NCBI GenBank assembly: GCA_013396525.1
Contig: VWYX01000387.1
Span: 435,325-499,324 of the forward strand
Source of the DNA: Chaetorhynchus papuensis
Taxonomy: Eukaryota > Chordata > Aves > Passeriformes > Rhipiduridae
Direction: 5' to 3'
DNA: 64,000 nucleotides
The translations under genes and the position numbers were made by a program. This document shows positions 33,209 through 44,800 of this stretch, one piece after another. Positions within the stretch are counted from its first letter, which is position 1. Each line of letters opens with the position of its first letter. The notes under the pieces are model-generated. The model saw nothing but the letters and a program-made list of their open reading frames with translations, did not search any database and was not told the DNA's origin.

Positions 33209-35370
33209 TAGAACCTTTGAAGTCATAAAACGTCTCATTTGACTGATCTACGTAAACATACAATCAGGAGGTTTAATTGCTTTTTCACTTGCGCAGAAAT
33301 GAAATTCTAAACAAACCAGAACACCTCCACCCAGACAGGTGTGATGCAAACTGAACTCTCTGCCTTGGTCCTGCACGTGGAGCCTGGTCACTGGCTTATC
33401 AATTAGTTGCAATGTAATTTTTTGGCAGTAATATACTCAAACACACAAAGTGCAAATTACAAGAAGCAGAAAAATGCTCTCTCTCCTTCTGAGCAACGAG
33501 AAGTGCAAAATGTCTCAGCCCATGAGTTCTGTTGTTCATGGCTGTGAGCTGCATGTGCATCACGGGCTAATGAATAGCCGTGTACAGCTTCACTGATTCA
33601 ATGTGGCAACGCCTCAGAGTCGGAACGCAGCGGCTGTAAAAACACAGGGCAGAGCAATCATTCCCTTTGGTTGATAAATTCCACACACTGCTGCTGGGGG
33701 CACCCCCTCACGTCTCACCTTGAACTCCTGCATGCCTCGGATTCTTGTGCAACCCAAGCAGTTTGTTAGGAATTCTCCAGTTTTCTGCATCTGGAGCTAT
33801 TCCTGTGTGCCTGCGGTCGAGATTCCGCTCACACCTCACCTGGCAAATCCAACAGGACACTGGGAATCCACTGAAAATGAGAAGTCTCTTCCAGGCACTG
33901 TTAAGGGAATACCCACCAATGGTTCCAGCAGGCTAAATGCACTTTGTGATTACCTAAAGTTATGGAAAACTTTCTAAGGAAATAAGGAAAACCCTTCTCC
34001 ATGAGAACTGATAGCAGCACTCCTGTCTCTATGTAGTTCACCTCGCTTCAGGACCTGTTCCTGTATGCAAAATGGGGAAAATTCCACTGAATTACACAGA
34101 ACAACTGTACCTTTAACAACCCCCTGCACTGCTCAGTTATTATATTGCAGATTTTGAACCTTCTTTCCATTTAATTCCTGGAATTTTTCACACAAAATGA
34201 GCAGCCAATTCTGACCCCACCTCTGCCCCCCTTTCATTTCTCCCGGCTACATCATCATTATAAATTATGCCAAATAGCCCAAATCAGACTGGGCTGCTTC
34301 CTCCAAACCCCTCCTGCTCCTCTGGATAGGAAGATTAACCCACAATGCCTTGCACTGCCAGGAATCTGCCTGCCAAATTCATCTGCTCAATCACCAAGGC
34401 CACGCTCATATAATCACTGCGGGGGGGACATGGAATGGGACACGGCTGGGACATGGAATGAGGCTGGGAACTTCTGGCTGAACGTTCCTGCACTCCCTGC
34501 ACCTCCACAGTGGAGGGGAGCCTTGGGAAGGCTCCTTGTGGGCTTCAGACCCCAAAAAATTGGCTGGGGGTTTCAACTGAGCTGCCCAACTTGCTGGAGG
34601 GGGCTGAGAAGCATCATCCCAAACTGCTGCAGCTGGCTGGGGGAGATCATCCCAGCACTGCCTGGTGGTGCCTGGTGCTACCCAAAATCAGCTCTGGCAG
34701 CCCCGAGAGAGGAGCATCCTCCGTGATCCATGAAAAGCCTCTTTCTTGCACTACCTGATCCTGGGGAGACTCCTGGAAATGTAAATCAGTTTGCTGGGTA
34801 GGATGAACTCCATCGAGACGGAGGGACTGCTCACTGCCATTCCTAGAATTAACAGGATCCCATTCCCGAAGCAAACTTTTTTGTCTTCATTAAAGTTTCA
34901 GGATGAGCAATTATGCTGCAGCTTGGCACGACAACAACTGCCTTTGTATGCGACATGCCTGGCATATATCAGCACATTTCTTCTTAAAAAATATAATTAG
35001 AATAGAATGAGCTACGCTGTTGTTGTTCATGCTGCCTAAATATCTGAAAAGGCTTAAACATTTTAAAAGCCTAAAAAAATAAATTTCCCCTCTCCCCTCG
35101 TTTATTTTTCATGCTAAAGGCTGCAAATTGACACATCACAGTAATTACCTCTGACTAACTTCCACAGACCTACCCAAAGAGATAAACATGAGAAGTTCAC
35201 ATTTGACTATCAGACTTACTGTGCCGAGCACAAATAATTTCCCAGAGGAGAATTTGATATTTCATCATTTGGAACAGTGGTAATTTAATTACATTGCTAA
35301 TGTTTTCTGGCATACTTGAAAGGACAATTAGCATAAGTAAATCATGAGTGAGATGACAAGTCACTCGGCG

Positions 35371-35376
35371 TTTATT
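35371..35376 (-). terminator. PATJ: Candidate proximal poly(A) signal of PATJ
   Basis: AATAAA on the - strand about 370 bases after the PATJ stop codon. The downstream GT content is modest. A second hexamer lies at 35101-35106. Confidence 0.35.
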
Positions 35377-35741
35377 TCTGCTCATCAGATGAGATCAGCC
35401 GATGGTCTGAATTCTCTTTTGTGTGCGAACTGGTTCCGGGTTCAGCAGTCACAACCGGGGTTCAGACCAGCGGGGACGAACCGATGCATTAAATAAAGCA
35501 GAACGAATCTTCTCCTTCGAAGTTCCTCAATTAAACTTGTCCAGAGAAACCTCCCAAGCCACCAGAAGCCGCGGAGGGCGGGGAGAAAGGCCGATGAACG
35601 CGGGAGGCTGAATGAAGCTGGAGACGCGGCCCAGCAGCGGCGGCACCGCCGATCCGTGTTTGCCGGGCTCTGCTGGGGGCTGGGCAGTGGTTGGCAGCTC
35701 TACTGATGGCCTAAAAGAGTTGTGGTTCGTCCCTGTGACGC

Positions 35742-35888
35742 TCAGGACAGCACTGTCAGCGTCACCGTGCCCCTCTGGCGCTTCAGGATGGCCACGGCCT
35801 GCTCGTGGGTGACGCCTTCCAGGGCCTCGCCGTTGACGGCCACGATCTGGTCCCCGCGCTTCAGCCGTCCGTCGTCGGCCGCCGCGCC
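35742..35888 (-). CDS. PATJ: PATJ last coding exon (PDZ10 second half, stop)
   Basis: Fragment residues 377-424. It encodes [20 protein letters not shown], then the helix [10 protein letters not shown] and the final strand TVTLTVLS, followed by TGA (35742-35744 on the + strand as tca). The acceptor on the - strand is gccgttgcag|. His at fragment position 404 suggests class I peptide preference. Confidence 0.95.
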   Translation of the reverse strand, partial: GAAADDGRLKRGDQIVAVNGEALEGVTHEQAVAILKRQRGTVTLTVLS

Positions 35889-38800
35889 CTGCAACGGCAA
35901 ACTGGGATCAGCCGTGGCACACCGGGCCTCCTGGCACCCGGGATGCTGCCTGGCATGAGGGATGGAGCACCGGGAATCCCTCGTGGCCTCATGGGAATCC
36001 CTCAGGGAGAAATGGCAGTGCTGAGCTTCCCCCTGAGCGCCTCGACCATCGCCCGGCGCTCCCCACCCTGCCAGGGTACACCCCCAGGAAGACAGGGAAT
36101 TGGCTCTTCCCTCAAAAAAGGCAGGGAGAGACTGGCTCTGGGTTTTATGATCATGGAGAGGCTTGTTAAAGGAGCATTTAAATGTGCCCCATGCCTCAGG
36201 GCAGAGAAACAGCTAAAAAAAAGTGGGGAGGGAGAAGGAACAACCTGGGCACTGCCCCGTGGCCCCAGACAGAGCTGAAGAAATGGCCTCGAGTTGTTCA
36301 GATTGAACATCAGGATCATTTTGTTCAACAAAAGGTGCCAAGCATTGGAGCAGAGTGCCCAGTGGAGTCCCCACCCCCAGAGGGATTTAAAAGCCTTGTG
36401 GATGTGGCACTTGGGGACAGTGATTGGCAGTGCTGGGGGAATGGCTGGACTCGGTGATCTCAGAAGGTTTTTCCAACCTAGAAAGTTCTATGACAGTCCT
36501 GAAAAGCTTCCAGGGAGCTTTAGAAATGGCTCTTCTCCTCCAGAGGCCTGAGTGAAGTTCTTTCACCTCAATCCCAAGCCCTGCCTGCCCAGAGATTGGC
36601 TCACAGTGTCTCTTTCTACCCCACCAGTGACTGCAGGAACTTCAGGTTCCATTTAGGGTTTCTCAGCTCTGCTCTCATCTAGAGGCTTGTAGCCCTAAGC
36701 ACCAGCTGAAAGGAACAATATTTTAATAATTGAAATTTGTAAAAAGGCCAGATCTTTATGGTTTGAGCCCCGGAACAGCAGGAGACATGACTTCTATTCT
36801 ACCTTCAAAGTTTTCTCAGCTACATCATCTACTTAGTGACACAAGTGACACCAAGTAGGCACAGGGCAAGCAACTGCATGTGACTGACTGCAAAATTGTT
36901 TTATGGAAAGTATCCCTAATTCCCACTGTTCCTCTTCCCTCCCCTTCCATTTCCACAACCCCACTCACGTGGCCATGCCTGACATGTCTTGCTGGCCCAC
37001 ACTGAGCTCGTTTCTAGCAGGGGATGGTTGGGAAAAGGGGCATTTCTCCCTCCTCCATTATGATTCCTCCCCAGCCTCAGAGGCTGGAGCTCTCTGTACC
37101 TGGAAGGGACCCCCAATCCCCCCAGACACTCAGGGCTGGGATCAGAGATGGGCTAAATCCTGGTTTTTCACCAGGATACAGCACTTCTGCTACTGCCTCC
37201 CTCCTGCACAGTGGGAAAAAGGATGCCTTTGACACCTCCTGGAAATCTCTTGGAGATTTACAGATAGAAAACTGCCTTATAAATATTTTAATGTACAAAC
37301 CCAAGTTTCCCACGTACACAGAGCAATTTTGCTGAGACAAAGTGTCTTGTTTCAGCCATCAGTAATAAGAAATACACACTGAAAAGCCAGCTATGAGTTC
37401 TGGGTCCCCTAACTCACAGCAACATACTCTCAGACAGTACATTTTGCTTCAAAAAAAATAATACATTAAAAAAAACCAATCTGAGGTTTATTTTTAAAGA
37501 TAATACAGAAAAAAAGGGGAGAAAACAAAAAAATAAAAGATACCTTGGCAAATATAGTCTTGACATAAATGGGCAGGTCTCCATGGGGACTTCCATACCC
37601 CCCTACAATACTAAATCCCAGTCCATCAGAGCCTTTCTCCAAAGTAATAATCTTAGGTTGAGGTGCTCTGGAAACACAATAAATATCACTTAGATAAGCA
37701 ATGTCTGTCTCTGGGGACTTTATGCAGAAGGAACACTTACAGAGACATTTATGTATCATGAGTTTTTTCACACAGTCACAAACCACAACCCTGGCACTGG
37801 AATGTTCCTGCAAAGCTCAGAGTTCAAAGGCTGCTCCCGTGTGCTCCAGCTCCTCACTTGGAAGAATTTATTTTTAATTATTGTATTATTCTATTATACC
37901 CACATCCCTGTGCTTGTAACTCCAGAGCTCATCCCTTTGAGCCTGAACACTTTGGGGGTTTTCTCTGCCTACGCTGAGCAAAGGACGGGGTTTTTTATGG
38001 CGTTTAGGCCACTCATGTGAATTTATCCATCTCAAATTTGAAATGAGTGATTGCTATGCATGTAGAAAGAGCTGTTGTGGACAGAAGGCGGTCAGGTATT
38101 GATTGGCACAGCTGCCCAGGGCAGGGGTGGAGTCCCCATCCCTGGAGGGATTTAAAAGCTGTGTGGATGTGGCACTTGGGGACAGGGGGCAGTGGTGGCC
38201 TTGGCAGTTGGACTTGATGATCTGAGAGGGCTTTTCCAACCTAAACCATTCCATGATTCTGTGAAAGCCATTTGGCATCTTCCACCTGTCTAAGGGTGCA
38301 GCCCGAGCTGAGTAATATCTGTGCATTTTTTAGTTCCTACCTAATTCTGCTTTGCATTTTCACTTCTAAATTTCTCTACTGCTTTGATATGGAAAAAGAA
38401 TACAAATCCTCTTGTAAAGCAAGCATTTCTCCTTTGAGAGCAGCAATAAAACCAGCATCTCACATTGTAAGACCACAGAATGCAGCACAAACAGCTCAAC
38501 TTTTACACTCAACCCCCCTGAGGTAGGGCAGCAACTTCTTAAAATAAATAGAGTGAACCACAGAATGAAAATGAAGAACATAATGAAGATGATGAGCTGA
38601 AATGGAGACCAAATGAATTTCAAAACGGCAATTGGGATGCTACAGTGGGAAAAGCACATGGTGGAGAATGATGCATGGCAGGGCTGGATCTGCAACTTCC
38701 ATCACCACACACAGCTGCTGCAAGCAGGAATTATTTTAATTGGAGTTTTTTCAAATTGTAAAGCTAAAAAGATTGAAAAGACAAAGTCCTGGGACTTTTA

Positions 38801-41800
38801 TGTTGTGAAAGATGTTTTTAACACCTCTGGCATCAGCCTGCCAATACCAAATTATTTCAAATTGCTATGATCAGAACTCCTTCCAGACGAGGAAGCCAAT
38901 GGACAAGGGCAGAACTACCATGTCAGCTCAACGTTAGGGAAGAAAGGGGATATTTTTTCCTTAGAAAACACCCAGAAATAGTGCTTGGAAACCCATTTTG
39001 TGCTTATTTACTCAAGCAATTTCTGCCAGCAGGCCAAGACAGACACGAGCCCATCATCAGCTTGGGGAAGGAAGGTCACAGAGCTTTCATTTTAAAGGTG
39101 ATGGAAAATTAGAGAGAGAAGCAATGGCAGAGACCTCCTTGCACCCTTTCCCCTGGCCAGAAATCCACCCCAGCTCTGCAGGAGAGTAGGAACTCACTCG
39201 GGATCCTCGGCGGGGTGCTCGGCGGGTGCGTTCAGGCTGCAGCCCGTGGACATGCTCTCCAGCTGGCTGGCAATGGCACTGATGTTGGTGTCAGCCACCA
39301 CCTGGGCAAGGGGGATGCAAGGAAACACCGTCTGGAAAATCAGCTGCTGGCTTTTTTCCCCAGGCAAGTTTTAAAACCAGGTCCTACTCTCTTAAATCTC
39401 CTACGAATTCCACACTCTCAGGGAAGAGCAGCTGCCTTTCTGGGGGTTCAGGGAGAACTTTGCTCTGAAGCTTTCTCTTGCCCTCACAAGACCAACACTT
39501 GGGCACTGAGCAAAGGGGAAGAGTCTTTCTGGGCAATCCAGAGAAAAAGGTTACTTTTCCAAGGAAATAGAGTCAACACAAGGGGTCCAGGATGGGTCTT
39601 TAATGAAACCACCATAATCTTTAAGAGAACACCAAGATCCAAAAGACCGTGAGGCAAATACCCTGAAATAGCTCCGACTGGTTTGTTTGATGAGTAGGGA
39701 ACAAATTAAGCCTTGGTTTCGACTTTTCTGAATTTTTAGCATGAAAACAAACTGGATTGTTAAACTTCCCAGTTCTGGGTCCTCTGTTATTCTGAAACCA
39801 TCCTGAATGATGCTCCCAGGGCTGGAGCCCCTCTGCTCTGGAGCCAGGCTGGGAGAGCTGGGGGTGCTCACCTGGAGAGGAGAAGGCTCCAGGGAGAGCT
39901 CAGAGCCCCTTGCAGGGCCTAAAGGGGCTCCAGGAGAGCTGCAGAGGGACTGGGGACAAGGGATGGAGGGACTGGACACAGGGAATGGCTTCCCAGTGCC
40001 AGAGGGCAGGGCTGGATTTTTTTTTTGGAAGGAATCCTTCTGTGAGAGTAGTGAGGGCCCTGGCCCTAACTTTATTTTTTTTTTCATTGATGCTGATTTT
40101 TGATTTGCTTTTTTTCTTTTCTGGAAAGTTTTCAAAGAAGCCACCACAAAGTGGTTTGGATTTGAAGCATTTACAGCTGAAAGGACATCAATTTCCCAAC
40201 AAGTACCTGCTGTGGTTATCCCCTAACTCCATCTCCCTCTGAGGAGATATTTGTCTCTGCCTGACGTTTACTGCAGCGCAGGAGCTCAGCTCAGACACAG
40301 TGAAAAACAGCCAGGAAGCATAATTCCCATATTTCCTCTAGCTATGGCCTTATTTTATCAAAGTGAGCAGGTACTTCTTCCACTCGTTGCTGTGAACATG
40401 GCTTATGGAAAACTTCCCTTTTCAAAGCAAAAAAAAAAAAGTTCTATAAATCTGTTTTAAATGAGTGCTCACAGTTCTTCCATAGCAAAATTTCCCTCTT
40501 CCCAATCATCTGGAGCCAAGAGAGTGAAAGAGCCAAGAGGTTTCCATGCAAATTTTACATCCCAGGACCTGGGTTCCAGGATGCCCCAAAGGAAGGGGTC
40601 CAGCAGATGAGAGCAGCACCTGGCTCAGCCAGCAAAGACCCCACCAAGGTTCCCTTCCCGTGGCATCAGGGTAAGGAATTCCAGCCAGGATTTGTCATGG
40701 GGTGGTTTTTTTTTTTTGTCGTTCAATAAAACAAAAATAAATCTATATTCAAAAATCTTCAGTTGGCAGCAAGAACGTACGAGAGTTCAACAACCTTGTA
40801 AAAAAGCTCCCCCTTATCTCATTACTACACCTGCAGAAAAGAAATTAAATTAAACCAAGGCATCAAAACAGCTGAGAGGGATGATTGTTCCCCCGAGACC
40901 TTAATCTCCCATTTGCAAACAGCATTTACAAACTCCTTCCCAGGACGTTCCCATAATAAGCCTTTCCACCCCACTGCACACAATTATCTGACCTTTCAGA
41001 GCAGCTTGCCATGAAGTGGTCTACCCTGATAATAAAGAGAATTTCTTAATGGCACATCCATTGTGATCATCACAGCGATAGGATTGTTCCATTTGGGTTG
41101 TTTTGATAAAAAAAAAAAGACCAGTTTGGTGGTGGAGAGGTACCTGGGGTTGGTGGGGAAGGGAACCATCACCACGCTCTGACACCACTCCAGGTGTTAA
41201 AATACAACCTCCCACCTTCCTAGAACAGATTTTTAATGGAGGAGAACAGACTCCACTGCATCCCAATGAACCTTTATCATCTGGAAAGAGCATCAAGCTC
41301 GTTTTAATGAGACAGAAAGCTCAGGGAGCCAAAACGGGGATGAAAAACTGACAAACTGACAAACCCAAAGACACTTCCAGAAGAAGCTCTTTCACCCAGT
41401 GGCACTTCTAGAAGAACCTCTTTGTTTGTGTGAGCAACCCAGTGACAGAGTGCTCCATCAGGAATATTTTTAAACCCATGAGGAGGTGCAATACTGAGCT
41501 GTATTACAGCTTTCGAGATGAGCAATTTTGGGTTCTGCACCAAAGCTTTTCATTTTCTATTCAGGGAATACCGTTGACATGAAAAGTGAAATTGCTCAAC
41601 GTTACTAACAATATGATAACTATAATTTAACAGAGAATCCTCAGCTGGTGTAAATCTGTGTGTTTCCTCTGACTTCAATGGAACTACACAAAACACCATC
41701 TGCTCTGGAACTGGCTCATCACTCACCGGGTCAGCAGTTCATGGACAGACAAAACAAAGAATAAGCAAGTCTAAAACTAAGTTTATTATCATTTCACTGC

Positions 41801-44800
41801 CTCTTTCCCCCCTTTTTTCCCCTCTGTTTTTTATAGTCACATTTGTGTTGTAATACAAGCAAGGAGCTTGCAAAAACCCCTCAGGATGTGTTCCAATCCA
41901 AAATGCTGGGATGATAAAGAGAGTTAGGAGTAGATTTTAGTGGTGTCTTCGGCTTGTTTTCCAATTGTTGCAGTAATTCTGCAAACGAGTAGAATTTTGA
42001 ATTCTCTCTGGCAAGCAGTTTGCCCATTTCTTTGTGTAAACATAAAAATAAAACTATGGATCAAGGCAGTGGCAGGCAGCAATTAGAAGCAACGTGGCAG
42101 AAGATGTCCCTTTTAGCTACCAGAGAAACACGGCAGTGACAGCACTGTTTTCTCTCCTGAGTGGTTTTATCCTTTACCTGTGGGATAATCAACTCCAGGC
42201 GGCACTGCCTTAGTGATGATGCCATCACTTCTCCTAAATTCTGCCAGAATTTCTTTCAAGGACAAGGAAACCACCCTGTGGGTCTCTGTCTCGTTACATC
42301 ACAAGCACACACACACATTTTCTTGTTCCTAGTTAACTTCCAATTAAGACAAAAAAAAAACCCCACAACTTGGAAGCTTGTTGATTTATCACGTGTGGCA
42401 ACAAGTCATTTTGTTCTCTTTGTTATGCTTTCACAGAACCATGCTCACAGCCTGGATGAATGGCAATAAAGAATTTTTGAATGGAAATGATTTCTTGCTC
42501 TCGTTCTGTGTAATTCCCACCAGCAAAGCACCCTGCAATTCCGTGATGCCTCGTGCCAGGGATGCTCAGGGTTTGGTTTGTTTTTTTTTTTATTCCTAAA
42601 TGCCATTTATCTACCCTGATGCAGCTGCATGTTCAATTTATCACCATACCTGCAGGATAATGCTCCCATAAGCATTCTTTAGTAGATTAACTGCATCTGC
42701 ATGAGACAGCCCATCCAAAGGTTGCCCATTAATGCTGACAATCCGATCTCCAACCTGCAAATACAACACTAATGGAAAATTACCAGCATTAGGGAAAATT
42801 AAAATTAAGAATGCTGAAAATTCCTGGTGAACTTGGCACTGCACAGTCATGCTTCTCTTTTGCAGGATCCCTTTTGTGAGGATTCTGCACTGCCAGTGAT
42901 CATTTCCCATTCTTCAGAGTAAGGACAATATGGATTTTTTTTTACCACTGACAATACGATCAGAGAAACAAAGATGGGTTGTATTTTACTCTTTCTATTT
43001 GCAAACAGAGAGAGAGGGGGATTTTCACTGCTGTCCTCCCATCCAGAGAGGATTCATTTGTGTCTGAATGTGCAGACAAGTTCATATTCTTCCAGACCAT
43101 GTAAGCACATGCTGAACGTTGTGTAGGAGAGTGGGAACTTCTGATATTAATCCAATTAACCTGGATGATTTCTTCTTCCTACACACAAAAATGACCTCGA
43201 CCCTGCCATTGTTTAATTCCATTAGAGACAAGGCATGAGTGTAGCAGCATGTCCTAATGAATCTCATGGGCCAAAGCATGTGGATCTGCATAATGAGTTC
43301 TTTTCAATCCTCATGATTCCTTGCAACTCTCTCCAAAAGTGGAAGTGTTCACCACGGCCATCCCTGGAACCCCACACGTGCTGTGGGTCTGATACAAGTG
43401 CCTTATTTTGCTGTTTCTTTAGAGGTGCCTTATGATCAAACAACTCATTTCTGATCTGGTTTCTGCCTGGTTTGAGCTCTAAATGATGCCCAGCCTGGAG
43501 TTCCCAAAATACCTGTGGTTTCCAGAGAGCCTCTTGCTGCCCTGCCTGGGTCTGGGTGAACACAGACATACCAAGACCACTGCAAAAATGTGTTAAAGCT
43601 CTTTCTCTTAACATCACTTTTCCAATACAGCAGCAATTGCCATTATTCCCAGGATGGGAAGAGAAGGGCAGGTTTGGTTTTTGGGGTGGTTTTTTGTTTG
43701 TTTGTTTTGCTTTTATATAACAAGAGGCAGATCAATCTGTGAGAGATTAGCAGTGGTAGCAAACATGGAAGTGCCTGAGGCTTCAAGGGGCACGGGGGAG
43801 ATGAAACAGGAAATATTGAGGACCCCAGCACTCACTCTGAGCCTTTGTGTCCGAGCAGCCACTCCGCTGGCCTGGATCATAGCGATGAAGATGGGGATGT
43901 CTCCCAAGGGACTGCCCTTCCCTCCTGCTATGCTGACACCCAGTGCATCATTTGGGCCCTGAAACAAAGCAAAACCAAGCACCTGCAGCTGGGGCAACTC
44001 ACAGAGGGCATGGCAATAAGTGACTCCTTTGATTTGTGGAACAGGGAGAAAAATGGGTTTGACACGCACATCTCCTCACCCAAAGCACAGGCACACACCC
44101 AACATCCGACTGCAAACACAAATAATGCAGTTTGACTTGTGAGAAATGCTGCAAAAATGAACAGCTTCGCTGAAAGGAGTCGGCTTTATGAATGGGTAGA
44201 AAACAACTCACTGACCCTCGTTATCTCCACAGTCCTCGGGCCCGTATCGGCTCCTCCTAATAAAGAAACAAACAATTAGCTCCTGTAATTAAGAGATAAT
44301 ATAATTAAGAGATAATGCTGTCAGGTGACAACAGTCCCCTGCTGCCTGGGCAGAGTTATCACCAAGCAGGAGTGGAGCTTTCCTGTGCCAAGGCAGGCAG
44401 TGCTGCTCACGTGAGGAGGAGGAGGAGGAAGGATGAATACGGTGCAATCCCTCCGGCTCTCCATGTCACCGTGGCTCCCATTGTAGCCCAGCCACAATCT
44501 GTGCCACAGCAGCACTCTGCCAGCCTGGGGAACAGCCCTATTGTGCCTTCACTCAATTAAAGATTGGCTTATTGTCCCTAAATCAGAGCGGCCCTGCACA
44601 AAGGGCTCTGGGAATGGTGTGGTTCCAGGGGTTTCCTCTTCCCGTTTGTGCTGTGCTGGTAAATAATGGACAGGCAAGAAGTCAGGATGGTGTGGATCCA
44701 GTCACAGGGCATTGAAAAGTACTCAAAATATTGGAAAAGGGGGAAGGAAAAGGGCAAGGAAAAGGGGAAAGAAAAGGGAAAGAAAAGGGAAAGAAAAGGG

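Larger units (their letters stand above)
33181..35741 (-). other. PATJ: PATJ 3' UTR and flank (extent uncertain)
   Basis: Non-coding sequence downstream of the PATJ stop, mostly AT-rich and free of CR1. Three AATAAA motifs on the - strand (35371-35376, 35101-35106, 33203-33208) could end the transcript. If the last is used the 3' UTR is about 2.5 kb. No coding exon was recognised inside. Confidence 0.4.
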
